A DNA stretch of 38,344 nt from Ichthyophthirius multifiliis (lineage: Eukaryota; Ciliophora; Oligohymenophorea; Hymenostomatida): contig NW_004086085.1 of the NCBI RefSeq assembly GCF_000220395.1, forward strand, positions 1 to 38,344, written 5' to 3'. The translations under genes and the position numbers were made by a program. A model generated the notes under the pieces. It ran no database searches and was not told the DNA's origin. It saw only the letters and a program-made list of their open reading frames with translations. Below are positions 23,060 to 36,097 of the stretch, in pieces; position 1 is the first letter of the stretch, and each line of letters begins with the position of its first letter.

Positions 23060-25202
23060 ATTTTTGTAGCTTTAGTATTAATTTAAATAGGATAGGATTT
23101 AAGAAATAAATATACTAACATATTTTATGTAATTTTACTAAAATAAATAAAGATATTTATTTATATGTAATATATATTTGTATATTTATTTCCCTTTGTT
23201 TTATATATTTTAATAATAAAATGATAAAGTTTTCGAATAAAACTACATTAAAAATTAAACATTATAAAAATAAAATATTATGTATTTGTTTATAAATATT
23301 ATGATATTTGTTTTTTAGTATATTTTTGAATAAATTCAAAAGTTAATTTTAGTAAAGAAGCTAGCTTGTTTCTTTTCTTTTTTTCTTTTCTATAAATATG
23401 TATATCAAAATCTATAAAATCTTTTTCAATGACATTTTCAATAGTTTGTAAATCAACAGTCCATCTTTATTAATTCAAATTTATTAAATGTTAACAAAAG
23501 AATGGAATTTTATTTTGAATTTTTTTAATATCATCCACATAAGTTTAATTAATTATTATTTTTCTTGTTTTTTTATTATAATCGTATTATATATCATCTT
23601 CCAAAAGCTTGCTTTCATAATTAATTTAAAATTTTCCGTTAAAATTATAACTTAATACAGGTTTAAAAGCAAAAGGATAGTCTAATTCCTTTTCAATTGT
23701 ATCATTATGTTCAAGTTTTATACCAAAATCTTATTAATTGTTTTTAAATAAAAATATGAATATGAATATATATTTAAATTTTTTACAATCGAAAACGAAT
23801 ATCCATTAATGAAGATAAAATTCTTCTAATTAAACTAGAGAAATTTATTCTATTAATTTTAAAGCGGCTATTAATAAGTTAGGATTATCTGGAAAAATTT
23901 ATTGGTCGTTTTTGCAGTTTTTGTCAAAAATTTATAATAATAAATTCAATAGAATTGGCCATGTGTTTCTTAATAATTCATTTAATACATTTTAACTTAA
24001 TCTTAAAATTAAAATTCTTAAACAAAATAAAACCTTAAAAAAAATATATATATTTAGAAAATTAATTTAATAATTTTTTTTATATCTTACTAATATTATT
24101 AATTCAACAGATTGGTTTTATATATTTTTTATAATTTCGCCTATATTTTCTAATAATAAGCTTAATTTTGCTCGATATTTATCTTACCCTCCACTATATA
24201 AAATAAAGCAAATCCTTTGAAATTTTTTTATTTTTTAATGCATTTCTAAACTTTTACTTAATAGACTTGAGAAAAAAAGATTTCTATAAAAATAAATAAA
24301 AAATAAATAAATTCGTAGTAAAAACTTTTCAATAAATTCATCAAAAAGACAGCAACCTTCATCAAGACAATTTATAATGTTTTTCCAATAATGTAAAATT
24401 TATATATTAGAATCAAAAAATTCCTATTTATATAATAATAAATTAAATGTAAATATTATTTATAAATTTTATGTATGATATAAATATATATATTTATATA
24501 TTTATATATTTATATAATCATATATTTTATATTAAAATTATAAATTATATTTCAATACATCCATCATAAAAACGTCTAATAAGTTTTTTCTATATTCTTT
24601 CATAATATTATATGGTTACAATTAAATTAATTTTTCACAAAGTTCACTTGCACATTATTTAGAAATATATTTATATTCTATATCTTTTTTTTTATCTATA
24701 TAAAAGCTTGAAGGAAGTATTACACTTATAAATTCTTTCGCAATAACACTTGTTTTTTACTCATTTTCAATACAATTTTAAAAAACTTCATAAAGAAGTT
24801 TTTTTAACGTTTTAAAGCATATTATAGATGCTTTGATAGTAAAAGTTTATTAATTTATATTATCTATATTTTTTACTAAAAATTATTATATAAAATCCTT
24901 TTCGTTTTAGTGCGAAAATGTATAAATTTCAAATAAAGAAGGAGAAAAAGGACTGTGTAATTCAAAAGAGTTTTAATTATTATTAATTTAAATTTATATT
25001 TTTTATGATGCAAATAAAGCTAAATTTTAAATATGAAATTTAAGAATTTCTTATAAATCTGTTTTAATATTTTTTTCATTAGGAAGATTTTTAACTAAAT
25101 ATTTCCTAGAACACATTAATAAAATTTCAAGAATCCAAATAGAAGTTAAAAAATGGCATGTATCATTAAATACACTAAAATTGTATAAATTAAATAAGTA
25201 AA

Positions 25203-25233
<31 letters not shown>

Positions 25234-26337
25234 GTTATATATATTATAAATTTATTTATTTATAATATTTTTATAATAATTACGCTAGAAATTAAAGTAG
25301 AGAATACCAAAAAGATATCATTTATGCATTATTATTATCTTTTTATATATCGAAATGTATATAAACAAGTAATTCGTACATAAAGAATAAAATAGAACTT
25401 TCTTTCATAACATTAGCTTTTGTACAGACAGAAATACCTTTATTATTTTAATTTTTTTAATACTACTTCTAATTATATTAAATTAATGATATTAATTATG
25501 ATTTTGATATACAATTTATTAAGAAATCTCCACTTAAATTTAAAAATGAAATTAATTCTAATAAACAAAGCATTTCATTTGATAATTTATTTTCCTTAAA
25601 ATCTTCAAAATTTACAAATTCTACGTTATTAATCCATAATTATAATACACAATTTATAAATTAATTTGGAAATTGGAATGCTAGAGGATACATTATACTT
25701 AATATATCTATTTAGATTTATTAAGAAGGCGAAAACTCATTATTTTAGTTAATTAGGAATTATATTTATTAACCTAACTTGCAATTGTAATCTTAAAAGA
25801 ATTCAAATGTATACTATTAACTACCTAATTTGCTAAATATATTATGGTTTTTAATATTATCACCAACATACCATACTTTAAGGTAACTTTCAATTAATCT
25901 TGGAAACTCGTTTAGTATATTTTTGCATACTATTTTATATTATTATTTACATATTTTAGTTTTTTATGTCAAATTATCATCATAATTTATATTTTAATTA
26001 GACTAAGAAGATGAAAATGAAGATGTAAATATTTTTAAAGTAAAAATGTTATATAAAACTGAGGAAGCAGAATTAGTTGATTGAATTATGTTGTTTTCTT
26101 ATTCATTTTTTAAATGAAAGAAATAATTAAAAATAGTTTTTATGGAATCTAAAATATTTCGAATTTCTTAAAATTTAGAAGAACAAGCATCCCTTTTTTC
26201 TTAATCTTAGTAAAAATGATCATCTTCTAGTTAGTCAAAGTTTTTTTTTATTTAAAATGATTTTTTTGAGTGATTTTATATATTATTATTATCATTTTAA
26301 TAATACTATTATAATTGCTATTTTTATATCTAATTAC

Positions 26338-26382
<45 letters not shown>

Positions 26383-29300
26383 ATTATTATTATTATTATT
26401 ATTAATCTTATAATTAAACAGTAGTCTTTCTTTTTTTTTCTTCAAAATATATCTCTTTATTTTAGTTTTATAACTCTTACCAGTAACTTTCGAATAAATA
26501 GGTAATTACTTTGCTTAAATTTTCCTCAGTTAATACATCTTATGATAGTGTCCATATGCTAATTGTTATTATATAAATATATTTAGATCGGACAAATGCA
26601 TCTTTCGTTTTCTAGAAACCCTCTATGAGATTAAAAAAATATATTTTAGAGTTAAATATTTAGTTTAATTAATCATATTTATAGTTTTCTGTTTGCATAT
26701 TTTTCTTAAAGCCTCTAAATTTCATAATTATGTTTTATACTAAGTTAAGAATTTCAATTTAGTTTATCAAATTTTATTCAGAAATTTAACTGTTTAAAAT
26801 ATTTAATATTTTTTCAAGAATTTTGTTGAATATATAGATTGTTATGTGTTTTTTTTCACTGTTATATATCAGTTTTTCTAATAATTCACAACATGTAGTT
26901 ATTAATATTTATATTTTAATTATTTGTTATTCGTCAGACTGAATTTAATATTTAGATTCTACAAATCTAATATTTTATAAAAAAAAAATATATAATAGAT
27001 ATATATGTTTATATATATATATGTTATATATATATATATATATTTATATATTTATATATATATATATACATATATATAAATATGTATATTATACATGTTT
27101 ATTTTTATTTTACCTTATTATTATATTACATATTAAGTCCATATAATTTGTTTAATGTATATCAAATTAATTCTTTTTTTTTATTTAATTTTTTATTATA
27201 AATAGTATTTATAAAATATTACTAAAAATTTTGAAGATTAAATAATTTTATTTAAAAAAAGACTAATTTTAATTTAAAAAGTATAACTACAGAAAACATC
27301 TTTTAAAATATCCAAAATTCTACTTAACATTTTAATATCAAAAATAACTTCATTATAATTAAAATTTTTTAAAATGAAATTATGCTATGAAAAATAGCCA
27401 AAATTTTCTTAAACTTAAAAAATCCTTTATAAAAAAGAATCTATTATTCTAAATAAAAACACGGAGTTTTCAATTATAAAAGCTTTACAATAATTCCTTA
27501 AAATAGGATTATTATTATTTAAAAGTTCTAGCATTTCAACTAATCCACATCCGTTGTTAAAATGAGTATTTAACCTAATAAAATTATTAGTATGAGAGAA
27601 AAAAATGGTGTATTTTTTCATTGCTAATTCTTTATCTTCTTCAAATTACTATTTAATGAAATTTTTAAAAAGCTCTTGGGAGAATTCCGAGATGAAAAAG
27701 AAAATCATAAATTCAATTGTTTCTTTTTATTTGGGAAAAAAATCGATGTTTTACCATAATGTATTTATTATTTTTTCGATTTTTTCTTTTTTATGTAAAT
27801 TCAATTTTAGTTTTTCGGTCGCTTTTTTATCTTGAATCATTTTTAGGAATTACATAAGATTTTCTACACATAAAATTTGGATTTTTTCTTATTTTTTATT
27901 TTCCATTTTCTTGAATATAAATTCAATGTATTTTTCGGAATCAAAATCTTCTTTTTTTAACTCTTTTTTTTTTATTAAGTTTATCATTATTTTTGAACTT
28001 ATTTCGAATTTTTTCTCTGTATCACTTTTTTCTAAATAGTATTTACCCATAAATTACACAAATTCTTTTTCTTCAGTACTCTCCTTTTCTTCTTTTTAGT
28101 TTTTATTTTCTAAACTTATCATTAATATATCTATTATTCTTAAAATTTCCTCTTCTTCTTCATTTTTTTCTAACTTTTTTGCCAATCTAAGTATTAGTTT
28201 ATGTACTGTATTGATCATATCTTCTTAATCAATTTCCTCGTAAGACATATATAAATTGGAGAATGCAAATTCGATTAATTAAAGTACTTCCTTTCCACCT
28301 TTTTAATTTAAAACATCACAAAGTTTAGCGAAAATAACATCAAAATGACTTTATATACTTTCAAGTAATCTTTAAGAGCTTTTTTAAATATCCTTAAATT
28401 TAAATAAAAAATAAAAATATATATATATTTTACTTAATTTTAATTATAGTAAAAGAAAATATACTAAATTAAAAAGAAAGAAATTCCTTTCAAAGTTTAA
28501 GGTATCATATGATTATTTTTAAGATAAAAAGTTTAAAGAATTTTCAAAGGAATACATAAATCTGTAAAATTATTATTTAATTAAAAAGTCCTTTTCATTC
28601 CTTCTACAAAATAAAGATCAATAATAACATCATTTGCCTAAAATTTGGAATCAGTATCTGGTTCTCCAAAAAGCCAAAGATGTATTTTCCATACTATTGA
28701 ATATTCGTTTTTTATTAAGAGAAGTAACATACTTTATGTTATTAAGAATTTATCGTTTTCACTTAATGCGTTTTCTTTTATGGGAAAATAATTAATTAAA
28801 AAATCTAAACCACATCTTTTACATATATTATTTTCATCTTCTAAAGTTGAAATTAATGCGTTTACAATTAAGGCACTTTTATTTGGGAATCTTAGGTTGT
28901 TAAGGGATTATTGTTCTTCTTCGGATAAAAATTTGCTTTCTTTTAAATTTTATTGGATTTCTTTTTCTTCATAATTGCTTAATTATATGTTCTTTTCTTG
29001 TTTTTTAAATAATTTAGTCAAACAAGTATAAGCTGCTATTCGAACTGAAGGAATTCTTAAAATACTCATCCAAAGAATTCCATATACATATTTTTTACCT
29101 ATTATTTCTTATAGTTATTCGAATATTTATTGTGTTTTTCTTTATAAAGGTTCACTGTTTTCTATCATTCCTGGAAGAATGCTTACTATTAAACCAGAAG
29201 CACATGGAGTTAGTTCTTTTTCTAAAGGAAAAAAATATTTTTCTATTATATCTAATATATCTGGTTTTAACTTTTTGTTTTAATTTAAATGATATATTTA

Positions 29301-29816
29301 TTTATTAATTTATTTGTACTTAAATTGATGCTTATTAAAAAAAAGGAAATAAACCTAAAGTAAATATTGTTAAATTGTTTGCTATGTATTTTTTGTATTC
29401 ATTTTGATTAATTTCACTATTTTCACTATTTTCACCATTTTCACCATTTTCACCATTTTCTTCATTTGAATCTTTTAATAAATATAAGTTTTCGAATATT
29501 ATTCTGTATATTTTTAATGTTGACTTATGTGTCTCTATAGGTAAATTGTAATTTAAGCATTAACTTAGTCTTTTTCCTAATGTATATTTTTATTCTTCTA
29601 TATAAGGAGTAGGGTATTCTTTAAATACTTGTTCTAGTTTTAAAAGCCAATTGTTTATTGAGGGCCAATCGTTTAATTTTTAAAAATCTTTTAAATATAT
29701 TATTAGCTTATTTTTTAATAAATCTTTTTGTTTTTTATAATAATATATATAATTTATTTTGTAATTTTTTAATTTAGACCTTTATTTTTAGGATTTATTT
29801 TTGTCTAAGTTTTCAT
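22972..29816 (-). CDS. Dopey / DOP1 family protein (8 exons)
   Basis: DOP1 is a very large helical-repeat scaffold that works with the Arf-GEF-like MON2 and a flippase in Golgi-endosome traffic and polarity. Exons: 29816-29780, 29723-29320, 29270-28434, 28392-27114, 26958-25284, 25174-24559, 24423-24091, 24033-22972, about 2080 codons in phase. N-terminal Dopey domain: KLNDWPSINNWLLKLEQVF, YTLGKRLSQCLNYNLPIETH, LTIFTLGLFPF, CASGLIVSILPGMIENSE, GILWMSILRIPSVRIAAYT, ICKRCGLDFLINYFPI. Middle: QIDILSIMYPLAFQFPNQF and ILHYWKNIINCLDEG. C-terminus: RLSQNVLNELLRNTWPILLN, NLLIAALKLIEQISLVQLEE and FYLHQWIFVFD, matching the conserved ACKFLDL...YRWAF block of animal homologues. A poly-Gln tract lies at 26339-26404. 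Several introns contain TA repeats. Odd: after the conserved end (about 23300) the first in-frame TGA is at 22974-22972, beyond a TA microsatellite, so the true 3' end is uncertain. A further 42-nt in-frame intron is possible near 24270-24311. Confidence 0.85.
22989..23059. repeat. (TA)n microsatellite
   Basis: About 35 TA dinucleotides with one or two interruptions. They lie between the conserved end of the Dopey gene and the hydrolase gene. In the model reading to the first in-frame TGA they would encode Tyr-Ile repeats, which is unlikely. Confidence 0.9.
26339..26404 (-). repeat. (TAA)n tract encoding poly-Gln in Dopey
   Basis: In the minus-strand Dopey frame this trinucleotide run reads as about 21 Gln interrupted by one Tyr, all Gln being TAA. 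The frame is fixed by conserved-looking sequence on both sides (FESYWQELQNQ upstream, KRDACSSKFQEIRNILDS downstream), so the run is Gln and not Asn or Ile. Confidence 0.85.
26998..27090. repeat. TA/TATATG low-complexity run in a Dopey intron
   Basis: Interrupted TA dinucleotides and TATATATG-like units fill most of the intron 26959-27113. Their presence supports calling this segment an intron. Confidence 0.8.
29405..29460 (-). repeat. 9-bp tandem repeat encoding Glu-Asn-Gly/Ser units in Dopey
   Basis: Plus-strand TTTTCACCA/TTTTCACTA units repeat about five to six times. On the coding strand they give three Glu-Asn-Gly and two Glu-Asn-Ser units in a loop between conserved helices of the N-terminal Dopey domain. 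The length is a multiple of three, so the frame is kept. Confidence 0.85.
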
Positions 29817-30969
29817 TTTTTTGTAAATTGTATTTCGTTGTAAAATATTATTATTATTTTTTTAATAAAGGATATATAAAAAAAAAAATATTTAAAAATA
29901 TTATATATTAATATATATATTAATATATTTATTAAATTTTCTATTAAATTTTTACTTGAAATTTTTTTTTATAATTTATTTTATAGATTTTTTAAGATAA
30001 TAAATATAATGTAAAATTTATTTAGTCCATCCATTCATTAAAAAAAAAATTAATTTAAACTAAAAATAATAAAAATACATGTTTAGTAGATTGTACATAT
30101 AATATTATAATTATTAATGTTTATAAATAAATTTGCAATAAATTATATTGTTAATTAATATAATAAATTAATTATAATACAAATAAATTTTTATTCTAAA
30201 CATTTTTTTTTGATATATATAATTATTTATATTAAATTTTATATTTGATTCTTTAATATATAAATTAATTTTTTTGTTATTATTATTATAAAAAAATTAA
30301 ATTTATATTTTTTATAATTTGTGTATTAAATTATTTTTATATTTTCAAAATATTTTTTATAAAAAATATTTATTAAAAAATAATATATTTATTTACAATA
30401 ATTTAAATAATTATATAATTTTTATTTATATAGAAATATAATTTAATAAATAATCAATATATATATATAAATTAATCTCAATTAAATATTATATTTATTA
30501 TTAAAAATATCTTATATTAATTAAAAACACTTTGATTATTATAATTCATTATACTATATTTTTCTAGTTTTTATAATTTAAAATATAGCTATAATATATA
30601 TATATATATTTCTATAATAATTTTATTTATTATTTTGTTTTAAGATAAGTTTAACAAGAAAAATATATATGTATATATTATTTGTTCATATTTTCTTATC
30701 TGTAAAAATTTAAATTTTCTATTTAAAAAATATAAAAGAATGAATAAATTGAATATTTTCTTTTTTATTTAAAATAATAATTGAATAAAAAAAAATACGA
30801 ATAAGAATAATTTATATTATATAAATAAAAATATATTTTCGTTTTAAATTAATATGTTTAAATCCATTTTTTTCATATATTTATATTTTGTTTATTATTT
30901 ATTAATTAATAGCTTAAATATTATATATTTATATTAATTTAAAAATAAATTATTTTTCTAATACAAAAA
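29817..30969. other. Divergent intergenic region
   Basis: About 1.15 kb between the starts of Dopey (-) and the broken gene (+). It is A/T homopolymers and TA-rich throughout (TA runs near 29911-29930, 30458-30470, 30594-30610). No gene, RNA or striking motif is seen. The Dopey frame used downstream is open upstream of its chosen ATG, but it has no other ATG until 30030. Confidence 0.55.
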
Positions 30970-32783
30970 ATGATTTTTAATTTTGATGAAAATAAAAACT
31001 TATAAGAAAATTTAAAAGAATTAAATATATTTTTTTGTTTTTTTAGAAAAAACTTTAAATTTAAGAAAGTGAAACAATTGAATAAAATTTGTTTTTAGAA
31101 AAGTTTCTAAATTAAACTCTTTCAAATAAAAAACAGCTATAATTAGTATATTTAAAGCCAAAATAAGAAATAATAAAAGAAAATCAAAAAAATATAACAG
31201 ATAATGAAGATATCGATTTACATATATAATAAATATTATAATAAGCAGAAGAAGTTTTACAAACAGAAAATAATAAAACTTAATAATAAGTAAATAATGA
31301 TTAAAAGAAACAAAAATTACAGCCTGCAATTTAATAAAAATAAACAAATAATATATCAAAACCAGAAGTGAAAGCGAAAAAATAAGTTACGAAAGTTATT
31401 TTAAAAAAATAAAGCACTTTTTAAACTACTTATTAGGCAAGTTTTTAAACAAAAAACAGTTTATAAAGATCGTAGTCTATAAAACAAAAAGCAAATACAA
31501 TAAGTACATTATAAAAAGAATCATAAACCGAGAAATAAAAGAAAGATATTATTAATATATAGTAGGGTAAATTAAAAAAATAATAAAAAATAATATAAAA
31601 AGAAGTAGAAGAAACAAAATCAAATATATAACAAGAAGATAAGAAAATATAAAATAAAAATAAATAAGTAAAAAATGAGCTGAAAATAAACTAATTAGAA
31701 AACGAAAAAAAGAAGATTTGGAAGAAAAAAAGAAGTTTTGGAAGAAAAAAAAGTAATTAAAATAAAAAATGAATGAGTTAATTTTTTTGTTTTAAATAAA
31801 AAATAAAAAAAAAAGTTTTTTTCTTTTGAAAATGAAAAAGATCCTTTTGAATTGTTAAATTTGGAAGATTTACATGAATTTTATAATGAAAAAAAAAATT
31901 AATAAAATAATAAAAAGAATATCAATAATAATAAAAATATTTTAAAGAAAAAGAAGAAAAAGCAAGAATGAATTTCCTTTTTAAATTAAAAAATCATATG
32001 AAATAAAAAAACAAAGTAGTTTATGAAGAATAAAAAAATGATGTTTTGGAATAATATACTTTTTCTGAAAATAATAAAAAAAATGATTTTTAGGGAATAA
32101 ATGTTCATTATTTAGGTAGATATTCGTAAATATTGTTATAATATATAGAATAAATAAAAAATTTGGTTAATTTAGGAGAAGACGAAGATAAAAAATGTGA
32201 GAATTTATTCAAAATTTGGTATTTTTTTAAAAATTTAAATAGTAATTTTTTGGAATTTAAGAATTGTTTAAGTGAATGTTAAAAATAGAATTTCATATAA
32301 GAAAATATTTTGAAAAACATTTTTAAGTTTTAGTTAAAGAAAGAAAATAAGAATTATTTTTGGAGTATTTTTTATTAATTATATAGAAAAGAAAAAAAAG
32401 TTTTAAATTCTAAGAAAAAATTATTAAAAGTAAATAAGAATTATAAATAGGTTAAATAAATGAAATTAATCTAATTTAATTTAGAATTTCTATTTTTAAT
32501 ATTCTAAATGAAGTTCTTTAATAAGAAAATATTTAATTTTTTAAAGGATAAAATTAGAATGAGTTTATTTATTTCTTAAAATAAATTTAATAAATTATTT
32601 GTATTGTTTAATTTAACGGGAAAATTTAACCATCGTATTATATTTAGGAAAACATAGAAGAATTTTATAAAAATATATGAAATTATATATTAAAATTATT
32701 TAATTTCTTTTATATTATTAAAGTAGGCTTTTATTATTTTAATTTTAAATTATTTTTAAATTTTTGAGAAATTATTATAATGA
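30970..32783 (+). pseudogene. Frame-disrupted gene of unknown function
   Basis: Coding-like sequence runs along the plus strand but the frame changes at least four times. Segments: MIFNFDENKNLQENLKELN from ATG 30970; then from about 31047 KKLQIQESETIEQNLFLEKF onward, with ITDNEDIDLHIQQILQQAEE and a basic Gln/Lys/Thr-rich stretch up to about 31740; then FSFENEKDPFELLNLEDLHE near 31822; then VHYLGRYSQILLQYIEQIKN with NLGEDEDKKCENLFKIWYFF near 32103-32230; then a frame from 32343 to TGA 32781-32783. The first change occurs at TTTTTTTAG/AAAAAAC without a GT donor. Others fall at A-runs (31885-31894) or at 20-bp repeats (31709-31768). Either this is a decaying gene, or the assembly has miscounted homopolymers. 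The protein would be charged and partly coiled-coil. I do not recognise a family. Confidence 0.45.
31709..31768 (+). repeat. 20-bp tandem repeat, two full copies and one partial
   Basis: Unit GAAAAAAAGAAG(A/T)TTTGGAA occurs twice in tandem and is followed by a third copy that keeps only the A-run (GAAAAAAAAGTAATT). A 20-bp unit is not a multiple of three, so copies change frame inside the broken gene. Confidence 0.7.
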
Positions 32784-33442
32784 AAATAAAATATATTTTT
32801 TAAAATTATATAAAAATAAATAAAAATTATTAATATTTTTTTTTTATGATTTTATTAAAAATTATTAAATATGATATATTTGTATATATATTATAATTTA
32901 TAATAATTTTATATAAAAATCATTTATAAAAAAAATGTAAACTATGAATGAAGAAAATAAAAATAAAGATTTTAAAAATTAATTAAAAAATAAAAAAATT
33001 AAAAAGAAAATATAATATAAATATAAATAAAAATATATAAATAAATATTTATATATATAAATAATTATAATATATTTATTTATTTATTTATATATTTATT
33101 TATTTATATATTTATATAATTTTTTATTTAAAATTTTATATTTGTATACATATTTATTTTTATATTTTAATTTGTTTATTTTTTTTATTTTTCATATTTA
33201 TTTATTTTTTATTAATATTAAAAGATATTTTTTCTGATTATTTATATTAATTTTGATACTTTATAATATTTTTATTAATTTTTTTTTATAATATATCTTT
33301 CTATATCATAATTCATCAATATTTAATAATTATAAACAATTAATATCATATTTTATAATTATAATTTTTTTTTTTTTAATTTACTTATAACATTATAATT
33401 TAAATAATAATAAATCTTTTCTATATATATAATTACATCGCA
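32784..33442. other. Spacer between two plus-strand genes
   Basis: About 660 bp of A+T-rich sequence, including TTTA/TATT tetramer-like repeats around 33035-33120. It presumably carries the promoter of the RBR gene. No gene is seen. Confidence 0.55.
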
Positions 33443-36039
33443 ATGTAATACATTGAAGAATTATTACTTAAAACGTCTAATGAAAACTAAACTGTTTAAA
33501 ATTTACCAAATATTTCTGATAATCCTTAAGATTATTCTGTTTAATTGATTAAATCTCTTTAATAAAAATAATAAAGAGTACAGGAAAAGTACTTAAAATA
33601 TAAAAGTGGTTAAATATAGGAAGTTACTTTAGATTATAAATAAATTTAAGATTTTTTTACTTCAAAATATTTATAGAAGACTATAATTTTATAAAACCAA
33701 ATTTTTTATATAGAAGAAGTTTTGAAATATTATTCTGAAAAAAAAGAGGATGTAAAGGATGTAAAGGAAGAAAATCCTGAAAAAAAAATTATTTATAAAA
33801 TTTCTAAAAATTTTAAAATTAAATAGAATGGCTTTTTTTAAATTATATTTTACAAAAAATAAGCGGAAATATTTCTTTTAACATTATTCCAGTTATTACT
33901 GAAAATTCTTTTTTTAATAGAGATGCTCTTTTTTAAATTTTTCGTGATTTTTTGGAAGTTTAAGGCACCTATTAACTTCTTGAATATCAAAAAAATCCAG
34001 AAAACGAGTAAGATAATCAATAGGAAGAAAATTACAAAAAAAAACTATATATTTCTACTTTCTATGAAGAAGAAGATGCCTAATATATTGAAAAAAACAA
34101 ATAAAAAAATATTATAATATACACAAGTGTAGAAATATGGTAAAATATAAAATAAAAATTCTAATATGAAGAAGAAATATACATAAAATAGGCTTAAATG
34201 CCTTATAAAATAATTTATGAAGAAAAAGAGTTGAAATATAGAAGAGAGAAATTACAAAAAATGTACGAAATTATTGATAAATACATAAATAAATGGAAAA
34301 AGACACTTCTTGTATTCGATATAATGATTTTTATTCCTTAAAAATATGTAAAAGATGCCAAAAATTACTATTTATAGAAAATTATGGAAAAAATAAATAT
34401 AATTGATGGATAAAAAGATGATAATTATAAAATGAGAAAATTCAATATTTTTTTAATCTAAGATGTATATGATTTAGTTATTTGGCAAAAAAATATAAAA
34501 AATATACATCTTTAGATCGATTTTGGGGAAAAAAGTTAAGTTTTTTACCCTCAAGAAGGCTTTTTTTAACAAAATCCTCATTTTTATTCGTTTTTGAGTT
34601 AAAAATAAGCCTTTTAAAGGCAAAAAGTACTGAGTTAGGTTTAAAAGGGAATTATTCATCGCTTATATACGAAAGATTAATTTTTCGGGTTTTTAAAAGA
34701 TATTAAAAAATAATTAATTTAAGAAAAAAATTAAGAGGAAGATGATTCATCAAATTAAGAGAGATATCATTTTAGGATTGTAAATAAATTTATTTAGGTT
34801 TTTATGGAAGAAAAAAAAAGCTGGTTTAAATGCAAAAGCTAAGTCTCTGCACATACTTGTGTTTTTTGGAATAGAAAAGGTGATTTGTATACTATTTGGT
34901 AGTGCTTTTTGTAAAAAAAAGCGATCTTTGAGGAATTTTAAGGCTATTAGTGGATGAATTAGGAAGAAAAATTAAATGAAAGTGAGAAGGAATGGGCTGA
35001 TTTTTGTAGGAGAAATTAAGTTAGGAAAAATGTAATTGATTAAATGGAAGAGAAAATAGATAAAGATTGTATTTGTATTAAAATAGAAGACTTTGATTTA
35101 ATAGTTTAGGAAGTATTAGTAAAAAAATATTACAAGAATTTATGTGTTTATACGGGAAACCGGAAAAAAGGGTATTAACATTTTGAATCAAGATAGAATT
35201 TTTTATATTGTAATGAAAAAAGTGCGTTTAAATTAATTGAAGAACATCCCTTTTTAATTATTCCAATTTCTTTTATTTAAAAAGAGAAAGTTTATTTAGG
35301 TAGTTGTGTTTAAATTGATCATAAAAATTTAATTTAATTTGCTCCATTTGAATTTTTGGAAAAGCATAATTTAAGACTTATAAAAAGTTAGAGTTTGAAT
35401 TTAGCAGAAATAGAATTTTTCGGTATTTCAAATGTTTTGATGAGATATTTACCTAGTATAGTGAAGAAAATAGAAGATAAATTTGGTTGTTTATGCGAGG
35501 TAAATTTTTTGGGAGAAAGCGTTATACTTAGCTGTGATTAAAATTTAAAGGAAAAAATCGAGAACGAATTTCGAATTTTAATTGACGAATGTAAATTTTA
35601 GTTAAAAAATGAAATTTTGGATATTCCTGCAGGTAAAAAATCAATGGCTAAAATAGGCAAAGGAGGTCTAGTGTAGAATATCCATGTTTTTGAAAACGAG
35701 CATGTTTTTTTAGTTGAAGGACTCCCTTTAGATGTTAATGTTTAGGAAATAAAAGACTTTTTTTAATTAGAAAATTTAGATGAAATTATTGATGTTAAGT
35801 ATTTTTAAAATTAAGGTAAAGCAGAAGTTTTAGTTGCAGATAGTTAAGATGCATCTATTTATGTAAAAAGCTTTAATTAAACCTTATTTAAAGGAAATAC
35901 TATAAGACTTAAGTTAAATAGCCATGATTTTATTATTCATGATTAGGATATTAAAAATCTTTAATATATGAAAATTAAATGGAATTAATGGAAATCTAAA
36001 AGAACAGTATATTTATTATTTAAATATATATTTTAATTA

Positions 36040-36097
<58 letters not shown>

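Noticed and set aside
26248-26445. Minus-strand frame reading the ATT repeat as poly-Asn
   Set aside because: The Dopey frame, fixed by sequence on both sides, reads the same repeat as poly-Gln.
27114-27142. Separate gene starting at ATG 27142 for the C-terminal half of Dopey
   Set aside because: A full N-terminal Dopey domain lies upstream on the same strand, and phases join across the intron 26959-27113 with the acceptor at 26959-26960.
27605-27835. 76-codon plus-strand frame
   Set aside because: It is antisense to a Dopey exon that is open and conserved-looking over more than 1.2 kb.
31021-31359. 112-codon hydrophobic minus-strand frame resembling a membrane protein
   Set aside because: It is the antisense of Lys/Gln/Asn-rich coding-like sequence of the broken plus-strand gene, which automatically gives Phe/Leu/Ile.
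33923-34117. 64-codon basic plus-strand frame
   Set aside because: It is the wrong phase of the RBR gene; the neighbouring phase is open for over 2 kb and continues into recognised domains.
34474-34706. Overlapping short frames on both strands near 34.5 kb
   Set aside because: Both are shadows of the RBR gene's continuous frame.
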